Origin: Ralstonia sp. RRA
GTDB lineage: Bacteria > Pseudomonadota > Gammaproteobacteria > Burkholderiales > Burkholderiaceae
NCBI RefSeq assembly: GCF_037023145.1
Contig: NZ_CP146091.1
Location: 558,001-622,000, forward strand
Length of the DNA stretch: 64,000 nt
Reading direction: 5' to 3'
Shown here: piece by piece, positions 32,127-40,701 of the stretch
Numbering within the stretch: the first letter of the stretch is position 1
Layout: every line of letters starts with the position of its first letter
The notes under the pieces: model-generated
What the model was told of the DNA's origin: nothing
The model's database searches: none
What the model saw: only the letters and a program-made list of their open reading frames with translations
Program-made: the position numbers and the translations under genes

Positions 32127-34331
32127 ATGATTCCGTTCCAGCCTGCCAAGCTGGTGGTGGCGCTTGCCGCCGTGCTGCCATCCTTCGCCTCCGTTTCCGC
32201 TCTGGCTCAAGAAGCCACGACACAAACACCTCCGGCCAAGAGCCCCGCCACCAACGCCGCGCCTGCCACGTCAGCGGCACCTGCCGCCAACGTGCGCGAT
32301 CTCAGCGAAACCCGCGTCACCGCCAAGCGCCTGGATGCGGCACGCAATGCGCTGTCGCCGGATACCGGCAGCTCCGTCTACAAGTTTGATACCGACGACA
32401 TCGCCCGCCTGCCCCTGGGCGATGCCACCCCGCTGAACCAAGTGCTGCTGCAGGCGCCGGGCGTGGTGCAGGATTCGTTCGGCCAACTGCACGTGCGGGG
32501 GGACCACTCCAACCTGCAATACCGCATCAACGGGGTGATCATCCCCGAGCCGATCAGCGGGTTTGGGCAGATGCTCGACACGCGTTTCGCCAACCAGATC
32601 AACGTGCTGACCGGCGCGCTGCCGGCGCAGTACGGCTATCGCACCGCAGGCGTGGTCGACATCACCACGAAGGGCGCCGCCAGCGACGAAGACGGCGAGC
32701 CCAAGGCCTTCAGCGGGGAGATCGGCACCGTGCTCGGCAGCAATGCCACGCACGAGGTCAACGCCCAGATCCAGGGCCAGAAAGACCGCTTCAGCTATTA
32801 CCTGAGCGGCGTGTTTGCCGAGAACAACCTCGGCATCGAGAACCCCACCGGCAACCGCAACGCCACGCACGACCACACCACGCAGAACAAGTCGTTCGGC
32901 ATGCTCTCGTACCTGCTCGACAACGACAGCCGCGTGAGCTTCATGTTCGGCACGTCCAACGGACGTTTCCAGATTCCGACGCGCCCGGGGCTGACGCCAC
33001 AGTTCACGCTCGACGGCGCCGTGCCGCCGGCTTCGGAAGCGCTCAACGCCAATCAGCGCGAGAAGACCGACTTCCAGATCCTGACGTATCAGCAGAAGGT
33101 GTCGCCCAAGCTGGACTACCAGGTGTCGGTGTTCCGCCGCTCCAGCCGGATCGACTACACGCCCGATCCGATCGGGGATCTCGTCTACAAAGGCGTGGCG
33201 GCCGATATCACGCGCCGCAACGATGCCTACGGCCTGCAGGGCGACGCCAGCTACAAGCTCAATGACAAGCACACGCTGCGTGCCGGCGTGTTCGTGCAGC
33301 GAGAGCGCTTTGGCACCGACAACACCTCCAGCGTGTTTCCTGCGGACGACACCGGCGCGCAGACCAGCGGCACGCCGTTCACCATCGTCGACAACCACAG
33401 CGGCACCGGCACGACGATGGGCGTCTACCTGCAGGACGAGTGGAAGCCGACCGACAAGCTCACCGTCAACTACGGCGCGCGCTACGACCACGTCAACACC
33501 ATCGTCAGCGAGCAGCAGTTGAGCCCGCGCCTGGGCCTGACCTATGACCTGACGCCGCGCACCCGCGTGCATGCCGGTTACGCGCGCTACTTCACGCCGC
33601 CGCCGACCGAGAAGTTTGATAGCACCTCGGTGGCGAGCTTCCTCGGTACGACTAATGCGCTGCCCTCGGACGCCAACACGGCCGTCAAGTCGGAACGCTC
33701 GAACTACTTTGACCTGGGTGTCTCGCATCAGCTGACGCCGCACCTCACGGTGGGTCTGGATGCGTACTACCGCGATGTGCGCCATCTGCAGGATGAAGGC
33801 CAGTTCGGCAATGCGCTGCTGTTCTCCGCGTTCAACTACGAGCGCGGTCGCATCTATGGGTTGGAGGGTAGCGCCAACTACCGCGAGGGCAACTTCGGCG
33901 CGTATCTGAACGTGGGTATCTCGCGCGCGCAGGGCAAGGGTATTGAGACGGGCCAGTTCAACTTTGGCGCTGACGAACTCGCCTACATCAACAGCCATTG
34001 GGTCAACCTGGACCACGACCAGCGTGTGGCGGCTTCCGCCGGCGTGTCGTACAAGTACGCCGGCACAACCTACATGGCGGATGCGCTGTTTGGCACCGGC
34101 CTGCGTCGAGGCTTTGTCAACTCCGACCACCTGCCGGCCTACTGGCAGATGAACCTGGGCGCGGCGCGCGACTTCAGCTTGCCGACGCTCGGCAAGTTCA
34201 AGACGCGCCTGACGGTGCTGAACATCTTCGACCGCAGCTACCAGTTGCGCGACGGCACGGGGATTGGCGTGGGCGCGCCGCAGTTTGCGCCGCGCCGCAC
34301 GTTCCTGCTGTCGGTCAGCAAGCCGTTCTAA
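32127..34331 (+). CDS. TonB-dependent outer-membrane receptor
   Basis: Gated beta-barrel importer of 734 residues. A signal peptide (PAKLVVALAAVLPSFASVSALA) is followed by a linker and a plug domain from about residue 75: PLNQVLLQAPGVVQDSFGQLHVRGDHSNLQYRING landmarks and QYGYRTAGVVDITTKG. The long barrel ends SVSKPF, a proper C-terminal aromatic signature. AAAGG precedes the ATG at 32127. The substrate cannot be read; the DUF2946 neighbour suggests a metal such as copper, while siderophore or vitamin import is also possible. It ends at a strong bidirectional terminator. Confidence 0.9.
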   Translation: MIPFQPAKLVVALAAVLPSFASVSALAQEATTQTPPAKSPATNAAPATSAAPAANVRDLSETRVTAKRLDAARNALSPDTGSSVYKFDTDDIARLPLGDATPLNQVLLQAPGVVQDSFGQLHVRGDHSNLQYRINGVIIPEPISGFGQMLDTRFANQINVLTGALPAQYGYRTAGVVDITTKGAASDEDGEPKAFSGEIGTVLGSNATHEVNAQIQGQKDRFSYYLSGVFAENNLGIENPTGNRNATHDHTTQNKSFGMLSYLLDNDSRVSFMFGTSNGRFQIPTRPGLTPQFTLDGAVPPASEALNANQREKTDFQILTYQQKVSPKLDYQVSVFRRSSRIDYTPDPIGDLVYKGVAADITRRNDAYGLQGDASYKLNDKHTLRAGVFVQRERFGTDNTSSVFPADDTGAQTSGTPFTIVDNHSGTGTTMGVYLQDEWKPTDKLTVNYGARYDHVNTIVSEQQLSPRLGLTYDLTPRTRVHAGYARYFTPPPTEKFDSTSVASFLGTTNALPSDANTAVKSERSNYFDLGVSHQLTPHLTVGLDAYYRDVRHLQDEGQFGNALLFSAFNYERGRIYGLEGSANYREGNFGAYLNVGISRAQGKGIETGQFNFGADELAYINSHWVNLDHDQRVAASAGVSYKYAGTTYMADALFGTGLRRGFVNSDHLPAYWQMNLGAARDFSLPTLGKFKTRLTVLNIFDRSYQLRDGTGIGVGAPQFAPRRTFLLSVSKPF

Positions 34332-34335
34332 GCAA

Positions 34336-34364
34336 AAAGGGCCGGGCATCAGCGCCGGCCCTTT
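34336..34364. terminator. Bidirectional terminator between TonB receptor and DUF5666 gene
   Basis: 10-bp perfect stem AAAGGGCCGG / CCGGCCCTTT with a 9-nt loop, bordered by A-rich sequence on the left and TTTCTT on the right. It serves both convergent genes. Confidence 0.85.
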
Positions 34365-34369
34365 CTTCA

Positions 34370-35005
34370 TCACATCGGCGGGACCATTCCGTCCTTGCCA
34401 ACCAGCACGCGTTGCGCGGTCAACGCGCCTTGCGCATCAGCACGCACGAACAACACCACGTGCGCACCGGCTGTCAGCTCATCAGGCCGGCCCGGTTCGA
34501 AGGTGACGATCGGCACCTCGGGCGGCACCACGATGCGCTGCTCCCCATCCTTGTACTTGACCGACAGCGTGCGGCCCTGCGCGCCTGTCATGGCGCCGGC
34601 CTGTTCGACCGTGCCGTTGGTCATGGAGCTGTTCGGGCCCAGGTCATATGGGCGGTGGCCATCACCCGTGCCGCGCATGGCTTCGGGAAACACGTGCACC
34701 TCCAGCGCACGCAAGGTGCCGTCGGGTTGCTTCACGGCGGCCGTGCCGATATAGCTGCCGGCCTTGATGGCAGACGGCTCGATCGGCGCGACTTCCGTGA
34801 CGGTCACTTCAGCGGGCAGGGTGACGGTGGCTTGGTTCCCCGTTTTGTCGGTCACGTCGATCATGTTGCCGTGCGTGGCGATGATGGTTGCGCGCACACG
34901 GGTGGGCGGTGCGCTGTCGGCGGCGAAGGCGGTTTGCGTGAAGAGCGAGGCGGCGGCGATGGCCAGTGCGGCGAAGGTGCCGGCTGCGGGAGACAGGCGT
35001 GGCAT
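34370..35005 (-). CDS. Exported DUF5666-like beta-barrel domain protein
   Basis: Periplasmic protein of 211 residues with a clean signal peptide (FAALAIAAASLFTQTAFA, cleaved before ADS). The mature part has two small beta-domains: VRATIIATHGNMIDVTDKTGNQATVTLP, then KAGSYIGTAAVKQPDGTLRALEVHVFPE, and a second similar block near the C-terminus, as expected for DUF5666-type OB-like repeats. Function unknown. Single gene facing the TonB receptor; no partners on its strand within 100 bp. Confidence 0.75.
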   Translation of the reverse strand: MPRLSPAAGTFAALAIAAASLFTQTAFAADSAPPTRVRATIIATHGNMIDVTDKTGNQATVTLPAEVTVTEVAPIEPSAIKAGSYIGTAAVKQPDGTLRALEVHVFPEAMRGTGDGHRPYDLGPNSSMTNGTVEQAGAMTGAQGRTLSVKYKDGEQRIVVPPEVPIVTFEPGRPDELTAGAHVVLFVRADAQGALTAQRVLVGKDGMVPPM

Positions 35006-35122
35006 GGCGGTTTCCAGTGGAGGAGCCCTAAGCGTGGGCGGGGATGGACGCGAGTCCGAGCGCCAGTGTAGGGCGCAGCCGGCGCATGCGCTGGCGGCAC
35101 TTGATTACAGATGATTAGCCGG

Positions 35123-35317
35123 CTAGCCGCGCCGTTGTCCAGGGACGCCCTTGCCCTTATTGGTCGGGCGGCTGCGACGCATGTTCTCTGACCAGTCGGT
35201 GCCGCCGGTGGGCGAGCGCAATGGCACGTGGCGCTCGCCATGTGACGCGTGTACGGGCGTGTTGCTGGGATCGGTGGGGTGCTGATCTGCGTGGTTGTCG
35301 TGGTTGGGGTGTGCCAT
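35123..35317 (-). CDS. Small hydrophilic protein, His/Asn/Pro-rich
   Basis: Predicted 64-residue protein starting MAHPNHDNHADQHPTDP and ending RPTNKGKGVPGQRRG. GGAG lies about 8 nt before the ATG at 35317, which is why I call it despite its size. It is strongly charged, has no hydrophobic stretch and is likely disordered. No function assigned. It is divergent from another small hydrophilic protein at 35472, with 154 bp between them. Confidence 0.55.
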   Translation of the reverse strand: MAHPNHDNHADQHPTDPSNTPVHASHGERHVPLRSPTGGTDWSENMRRSRPTNKGKGVPGQRRG

Positions 35318-35471
35318 CTTGAGTCTCCGCTGCATGCCGCGCTGGCGGCGCGATATCCACGGTGCAGCAAGGCGGATGCCTGCACGGCAAGGCGGTTCGT
35401 GCCGTGCCTGCGTGGTACGCCGGTTGCGTCGCTGTGGTGGAGCGGCATGCCATGCCAGCAGGAGTCCGACG

Positions 35472-35681
35472 ATGAAGCAGCAGAAGCACCCTTCGCAACC
35501 CAAGCCCGGCGCCGAGCGTCAGTCGCGCGACGACCGCGACGACCGAGTCAAACCGAATCGCCCCGTTTTGCCCAGCGAGAGCGCGGTCGGTGAGGAAGAC
35601 CCGGGAGATTTCGAGAACGCATCCATCCGCCGGGATGACGGCCATCGCAACCCCGACCCCGCACCGTCGCGTGAGCGCTAG
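35472..35681 (+). CDS. Small hydrophilic acidic/basic protein
   Basis: Predicted 69-residue protein with alternating charge (RDDRDDRVKPNRP, EEDPGDFENASIRRDDG), likely disordered. GGAG at 35461-35464 is spaced 7 nt from the ATG at 35472. Its last 4 bp overlap the end of the convergent DUF2917 gene. No function assigned; such charged small proteins are common in this group, sometimes in stationary phase, but I have no direct evidence here. Confidence 0.55.
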   Translation: MKQQKHPSQPKPGAERQSRDDRDDRVKPNRPVLPSESAVGEEDPGDFENASIRRDDGHRNPDPAPSRER

Positions 35682-36046
35682 GCGCGTCCGCGCCGTGTCT
35701 GCTGTCGCCCGCCGAGCAGCGCCAGCCAGCGGTGCAGTGGTGCGAGCAGTGCCCGCCGATAAGGTGTTGCGGCCGGCACGAGCACGCGCAGTTGTGCGCC
35801 GCCTGGCCGGTCCGCATACAAGCCCCACCAGCCGGAAGCCTCCAGCGCATATGCGTGGCCCTCCGTGAAAGTCTGGCGGATCCGGTACGCCTCGCCGGCC
35901 AGCCAGCGCGGCGGGTATTCCAACGTGATGCTGCCCGCCAGGACCACTACGATGGTGCCGGCGGGCAACCATTCGAGGCGGGATTCACCGCGTAGTAACG
36001 CAGGCCATTCGGTGTGGAGCGGGGTGTCGGGGGTGCTGGCAGTCAT
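35678..36046 (-). CDS. DUF2917 family protein
   Basis: 122-residue protein with the DUF2917 pattern: WLPAGTIVVVLAGSITLEYPPRWLAGE, then FTEGHAYALEASGWWGLYAD, a cupin-like set of short strands. AGGAGA precedes ATG 36046. Function unknown. It is divergent from the MocR-type regulator at 36241, and that pairing is recurrent in Burkholderiaceae as I recall, so it is likely the regulator's target. Its 3' end overlaps the small gene at 35472-35681 by 4 bp. Confidence 0.75.
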   Translation of the reverse strand: MTASTPDTPLHTEWPALLRGESRLEWLPAGTIVVVLAGSITLEYPPRWLAGEAYRIRQTFTEGHAYALEASGWWGLYADRPGGAQLRVLVPAATPYRRALLAPLHRWLALLGGRQQTRRGRA

Positions 36047-36090
36047 GTCGATCTCCTGTACATGACTGCAGACTAAGCATGCGCCCCAGG

Positions 36091-36187
36091 CCGTAACAGA
36101 CACAGAAAGCGCTGCTTGCACCACAACAGCACCGGCGTTGTGCCCATCTGTTACGGTACAGTTTTGCGTTGTCTGTATCTGTTGCGG
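36091..36187. promoter_or_regulatory. Operator-like repeats in the DUF2917/MocR divergent region
   Basis: CCGTAACAG (36091-36099) and CTGTTACGG (36148-36156) form a perfect 9-bp inverted pair. CTGTTGCGG (36179-36187) is a one-mismatch direct copy 31 bp further on. Three related half-sites beside a MocR-type gene fit the mixed direct/inverted operators known for this family. Confidence 0.6.
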
Positions 36188-36240
36188 TGACGTCCTTGCC
36201 TGCATGATCTGCGGGAGACTCTCACCGTCGTCCGCCTGTC

Positions 36241-37704
36241 ATGACCGTCACCGAGTTGACCTCTTCGCCTGCGCAGCCTCTCTACCGGATGCTGGCTGAT
36301 CATTACCTGGGCGCGATTCGCAGCGGGGTGCTGATGCCGGGCGAACGCATGCCGTCGGTGCGCACGCTCATGCGTACACATGGGGTGAGCCTGTCAACGG
36401 CGCTGCAGGTGTGTCGGCACCTCGAAGCCGAGGGCTGGCTGGAAGCGCGCGAGCGCTCGGGCTATTTCGTGCGGCAACCGCGTCGCGCCTTGCTGGCGCC
36501 GGTGAAGGAGCCGGAGGTGGCCACGCCTGACCCGGCTGCCTACGTGGGCGTGCACGCGCGCGTGTCGGCCATCGTGGCGCGTGGCCAGCAGGCCAATGCG
36601 CGCGTCGATCTGTCGGGGGCGAGTGGGGCACCGGCGCTGTATCCGTCGGCCGCACTCAACCGGATCGCCACGCAGGTGCTGCGCAGGCATCCGTTCCTGC
36701 TCACGCAGGCCGTCATGCCCAATGGGCACCCGGAACTGCAGATCGCCGTGGCGCGCCGCGCGCTCGACATGGGGATGCAGATTGCACCGGACGATGTGGT
36801 TGTCACGCACGGCTGCATCGAAGCGGTGAACCTCGCGTTGCGCGCGGTGGCGCAGCCAGGTGACACGGTGGCGGTGGAGTCGCCCACGTACTACGGTTTG
36901 CTGCAAGTGCTGGAGAGCCTGGGCATGCGCGCGGTGGAGATTCCCACCAGCCCGCGCACTGGCATGTCGCTCGAAGCGCTGGAGATGGCGGTGCAGGCGT
37001 ACGACAACATCCGCGCGGTGGTGGTGGTACCCAACCTGCAGAATCCGCTGGGCAGCATCATGCCCGACGCGGCCAAGCGCCGCATGGTGGCCTTCTGCGA
37101 GCAGCACAACATCGCCCTGATTGAAGACGACACCTATACCCCGCTGGCCGACAGCAACACGCCGCTCAAGGCAATCAAGGCGTGGGACCGCACGGGCAAC
37201 GTGATCTACTGCGCCTCATTGAGCAAGACGGTGGCACCCGGCCTGCGTCTGGGCTGGATGACCGCTGGGCGTTGGCAGGAGCGCGTGCAGATGCTGAAGT
37301 TTGCGCAGTCGCGGCCGAACGATTCGTTGATGCAGGTGGTGGCCGGGCGCTTTATCGCCTCGGGGGCGTATGACCGCCATATCCGCACGCTGCGTCAGAC
37401 CTTGCGCGAGCAGCGCGAGCGCATGGCGGAGTCGATTGCCGAGTGTTTCCCGGCCGGCACGCGGTTGTCGGTGCCGTCGGGCGGGCTGGCGATGTGGGTG
37501 GAGTTGCCGACCAACGTTTCGTCAGTGGCCTTGTTTGATGCAGCGCTCAAGCACAGCATCCGCATTGCACCGGGGACGATGTTCTCGAACCTGAACCGCT
37601 TCGATCATTTCTTCCGCATCTGCTTTGGGCTGGAGCCCTCGGCCAACCTGGAGACTGCGTTGGCCACGCTGGGCGAGCTGACGCGGCAACTCACCGAAGC
37701 GTAG
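36241..37704 (+). CDS. MocR-type regulator: GntR winged helix fused to aminotransferase-like domain
   Basis: PLP-dependent transcription factor of 487 residues. The winged helix occupies about residues 14-80 (PGERMPSVRTLMRTHGVSLSTALQVCRHLEAEGWLE landmarks). A fold-type I aminotransferase domain follows (about 115-480), with the PLP lysine at Lys329 in SLSKTVAPGLRLGW and the EDDTYTPL aspartate region. Members sense amino-acid-like ligands through PLP chemistry. Divergent from DUF2917, with three half-sites between them that are its probable operator. It ends 12 bp before the convergent pqiC stop. Confidence 0.9.
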   Translation: MTVTELTSSPAQPLYRMLADHYLGAIRSGVLMPGERMPSVRTLMRTHGVSLSTALQVCRHLEAEGWLEARERSGYFVRQPRRALLAPVKEPEVATPDPAAYVGVHARVSAIVARGQQANARVDLSGASGAPALYPSAALNRIATQVLRRHPFLLTQAVMPNGHPELQIAVARRALDMGMQIAPDDVVVTHGCIEAVNLALRAVAQPGDTVAVESPTYYGLLQVLESLGMRAVEIPTSPRTGMSLEALEMAVQAYDNIRAVVVVPNLQNPLGSIMPDAAKRRMVAFCEQHNIALIEDDTYTPLADSNTPLKAIKAWDRTGNVIYCASLSKTVAPGLRLGWMTAGRWQERVQMLKFAQSRPNDSLMQVVAGRFIASGAYDRHIRTLRQTLREQRERMAESIAECFPAGTRLSVPSGGLAMWVELPTNVSSVALFDAALKHSIRIAPGTMFSNLNRFDHFFRICFGLEPSANLETALATLGELTRQLTEA

Positions 37705-37715
37705 TCGAGGCGCAA

Positions 37716-38357
37716 CTACCGGCACCAGGCCGGCATGGCTGCGTGCGACTCCAGACCCTGCACGCTCTGTGCGATCTGTTGCGACCACTGCTGCACCAAC
37801 TGCTGGGTCGATGCCACCACGGCATCGACACCCGCGCTGGCCGGCACCGTCAACGTGTTCTGGCAGGTGAGGGCAGTGGCGGAGCTCTGCGCCTGCGTTG
37901 CCGCATCGCGCGTCACGCGCCAGGTCACCAGCGCGGCTACGTTCTGGCCGGGGCGCGCATCGTAGCTGCGCATGTCTGCAGCAATGCGATAGAGCGGCAC
38001 GCCCGCAGGCGCTACGCCGCCCCCCGCATCCACCGCCGACAGCGCGCCGGCCAGATTGGCCGACAGCGCATCACGCAGTTCCGAGCCGAACGGCGCCGCC
38101 CAGCGTTGCTGCTCCAGCGCCTGCACCTCGCTGTCAGACGTGCGCAGCACGATCTGTGGCTTGTCCAGACGATCCGGCACGCGCACGCCCGACAGGCGGA
38201 AGGCGCGCAGGAAGCGTGCATCAGGCGCGGGGGCCTCGTTGCGCGGCGACAGCGTATGCAACGTCGGCTCGGGCGAGGCGCACGCCGCCACCAGTGCGGC
38301 AGCGACAACCGCGCCGGCCAATCGAAGAGAAGACGACAGCATCGACGTTTGCATCAT
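37716..38357 (-). CDS. pqiC: Membrane-integrity lipoprotein PqiC (YmbA family)
   Basis: Outer-membrane lipoprotein of 213 residues that partners PqiAB in lipid transport across the periplasm. The signal ends in a lipobox (ALVAACAS; lipid on Cys of AAC), then the family's LHTLSPR start and VRVPDRLDKPQIVLR block. It ends WSQQIAQSVQ. The ATG overlaps the pqiB stop in ATGA. Last gene of the pqi operon. Confidence 0.88.
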   Translation of the reverse strand: MMQTSMLSSSLRLAGAVVAAALVAACASPEPTLHTLSPRNEAPAPDARFLRAFRLSGVRVPDRLDKPQIVLRTSDSEVQALEQQRWAAPFGSELRDALSANLAGALSAVDAGGGVAPAGVPLYRIAADMRSYDARPGQNVAALVTWRVTRDAATQAQSSATALTCQNTLTVPASAGVDAVVASTQQLVQQWSQQIAQSVQGLESHAAMPAWCR

Positions 38358-39997
38358 TGCGCATCCTTTGCCTTGCCCCGGATCAGCGCTTCGGGGTGGG
38401 TTTGCAGGTAATCGGTCAGTACGCGCACCGAGGCGGCGGCTTTGGCAACCTGATCCAGCGTGTCGCGCGCGTTGCGTTGCAGCGGCGCATCGTCAGAGAA
38501 GGTCTGCCGTGCGGTTTCCAGCGTGCGGCGTGCCTCGGCCAGCGTTTCCTTCATCTGCGGAGCCAGGTCGCTGTTGACGGTCTTGGCCAGTTGCTCGGTC
38601 TGCTTGAGCGTGGCGTCCAGCGTGCCTAGCGCGCGATGCATGTCCTGGCCGATCTGCTCGAACGGCACCTTGTTGAGCTTCTTGGCGATGCCGGCGAGTT
38701 GTGCCTCGATGTCGTCGGTCGGGTTGTCGGCGGTCGGGAAGACGTAGGCGCCATCGCGATCGCGCATGCCGAAGCGCGGCGGCGTCTTTTCGCGATCGCC
38801 CGGGTCGACAAAGTCGAGTTGCACAAATTGCTGGCCGGTCAGCAAGCTGGCGTTTTTCAACTGCGCGCGCATGCCGTTCTTGATGAGTACGTCGAACTGT
38901 GTGCGCACATCCTCGACCGCGTGTTGCGGGTTGTCGTCGCGAATGTCCATGCCAAAGCGCGTCGGGTACAGCGTGGCAGTGACGGGCAGCACGAAATCAT
39001 GGCGCTTCTTGCTGTAGTGGATGCCGATCGATTTGATCTCGCCCACGTTGATGCCCTTGAACTCCACCGGTGCGCCCACTGTCAGCCCGCGCAGAGAGCG
39101 GTGGAAGTACATCACCACCGTTTGTGAAATGTGCTCCGGATCCTTGAGCGCCGTGGCTTCGTTGCGCACGAGCTGATACTCGGTGTTGGGCGTGGCCGGC
39201 TCATGGTCGGCCTCTTCCGGTGTCTGGAAGGCAATGCCGCCCAGCGCGACGGTCAGCAAGGATTGCGTGTCGAGCTTCAGACCGTTGGCGTCGAGTTTGA
39301 GGTCGATCCCGCTGGCGTTCCAGAAACGTGTGCCACGTGTGACGAACTTATCGAACGGCGCATTCACGAAGACATGTAGCGTCACGCCCTTGCCGTCGAT
39401 ATCGATGTCGTAGCTGGTGACCTGTCCTACACGCACGCGGCGGAAGTACACCGGCGAACCGATATCGAGCGAGCCGAGATCTGGCGCATGCAGCGTGAAT
39501 TGCTTGCCAGGGGTGTCGGCGTAGATGGCGGGCGGCGTGTCCAGCCCCTTGAACGCGGATTTCCTGTTGTGGGAGCGCCCGCCGTCCACGCCGATATAGG
39601 CGCCTGAGAGCAGCGTGCCCAGCCCCGAGACGCTGCCGGCCGCAACACGTGGGCGTACGACCCAGAAGCGCGCGTCGGAGACAGCGAAGGCCTTGCCGTC
39701 ATGAGTGAGTTCGATCAGGGCAACGGCGCCGGAGCGATCGTCCGTCAGCCCGATGGACTTCACGACGCCAATGTCGACGCTCTTGTATTTCACGCGCGTC
39801 TTGCCCGCTTCGATACCCTCGGCCGAACTGAACGTGACCGTGATCTGCGCACCGCGCGCCAGGATCACGCGCGCCATGAGCGTGCCGCCCACCACGAGTG
39901 CAACGATGGGCACCAGCCAGATCAGCGACGGCAGCCAGCGCTTGCGTTTCATACGGCGCGGCGGGGGGACGTTGTCTTTATCAATAGGGTCGGTCAT
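38354..39997 (-). CDS. pqiB: Intermembrane transport protein PqiB (MCE/MlaD domains)
   Basis: Membrane-anchored MCE protein of 547 residues forming the needle-like lipid channel of the Pqi system. A single N-terminal TM (LPSLIWLVPIVALVVGGTLM) is followed by three MCE domains, beginning about residues 45, 160 and 285 (ITVFVNAPFDKFV and GLTVGAPVEFKGINVGEIKSIGI are landmarks). A C-terminal helical coiled coil (QTEQLAKTVNSDLAPQMKETL) completes it. It overlaps pqiA on one side and pqiC on the other by 4 bp each, so the four genes are coupled. Confidence 0.92.
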   Translation of the reverse strand: MTDPIDKDNVPPPRRMKRKRWLPSLIWLVPIVALVVGGTLMARVILARGAQITVTFSSAEGIEAGKTRVKYKSVDIGVVKSIGLTDDRSGAVALIELTHDGKAFAVSDARFWVVRPRVAAGSVSGLGTLLSGAYIGVDGGRSHNRKSAFKGLDTPPAIYADTPGKQFTLHAPDLGSLDIGSPVYFRRVRVGQVTSYDIDIDGKGVTLHVFVNAPFDKFVTRGTRFWNASGIDLKLDANGLKLDTQSLLTVALGGIAFQTPEEADHEPATPNTEYQLVRNEATALKDPEHISQTVVMYFHRSLRGLTVGAPVEFKGINVGEIKSIGIHYSKKRHDFVLPVTATLYPTRFGMDIRDDNPQHAVEDVRTQFDVLIKNGMRAQLKNASLLTGQQFVQLDFVDPGDREKTPPRFGMRDRDGAYVFPTADNPTDDIEAQLAGIAKKLNKVPFEQIGQDMHRALGTLDATLKQTEQLAKTVNSDLAPQMKETLAEARRTLETARQTFSDDAPLQRNARDTLDQVAKAAASVRVLTDYLQTHPEALIRGKAKDAQ

Positions 39998-40701
39998 GCA
40001 TCGGTCTCGTCGGGATCGGGCTCGTCGACGGCGTCCCAGATCAGGCGGGGGTCAAAACAGCGGGCGGCGAACATGGTCAGCACCACCACGGCGGCGAATG
40101 GCCCGACACCGGGCCCAGGCTTGATGACGGCCAGCGTGGACAGGTGCACCAGCCCTGCCAGCAACGCCACCACGAATACGTCGAGCATCGACCAGCGGCC
40201 AACCGCTTCGACAATCACATACAGGCGCGTGCGAAAGCGCGGGTTCCAGCGCCAGCGCTGCTGCACCGACAGGCACAGCACCGCCAGGATGCCCAGCTTG
40301 GCCAGCGGCACGAAAAAGCTGGCGATGAACACGATGATGGCCAGGTGCCACGAGCCCGACATCCACAGATAGACGATGCCGCTCATGATGGTGTCCTGCT
40401 GCGTGCCGACCAGCGTGTCGGTAATCATCACGGGCAGCATATTGGCCGGCAGGTACATGGCCATGGCGGCAATCAACAGCGCCCAGCAGCGCATCAGGCT
40501 GTCGGGTTTGCGTGCGTGCATGGGTGACAGGCAGCGCGGGCAGACCGGCGCGGCAGCGTGCTCGGGCGCGTCGTCGTGCGTGAGCGCAGCGTGGGCGGCG
40601 GTTTGTGCGCCGGGCATGCGTGCGAGCAAGCCACAACGCTCGCACGTGGCGAGGCCGTGTGCCGCAGCCCGGATTGGGCGAGCGGGAGTGGTGGTGCTCA
40701 T
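39994..40701 (-). CDS. pqiA: PqiA-domain inner-membrane protein (second PqiA copy)
   Basis: Polytopic protein of 235 residues, corresponding to the second half of E. coli PqiA. A Cys-rich N-terminus (LATCERCGLLAR, then VCPRCLSPM) gives two zinc-knuckle-like pairs, followed by about four TM segments (CWALLIAAMAMYLPANMLPVM and KLGILAVLCLSV are landmarks). The split into two genes is usual in this group. ATG overlaps the end of the first pqiA by 4 bp and its end overlaps pqiB. Confidence 0.85.
   Translation of the reverse strand: MSTTTPARPIRAAAHGLATCERCGLLARMPGAQTAAHAALTHDDAPEHAAAPVCPRCLSPMHARKPDSLMRCWALLIAAMAMYLPANMLPVMITDTLVGTQQDTIMSGIVYLWMSGSWHLAIIVFIASFFVPLAKLGILAVLCLSVQQRWRWNPRFRTRLYVIVEAVGRWSMLDVFVVALLAGLVHLSTLAVIKPGPGVGPFAAVVVLTMFAARCFDPRLIWDAVDEPDPDETDA

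Noticed and set aside
32271..34373. 700-codon minus-strand frame across the TonB receptor
   Set aside because: Antisense shadow; the plus strand encodes a complete receptor with signal peptide, plug and barrel.
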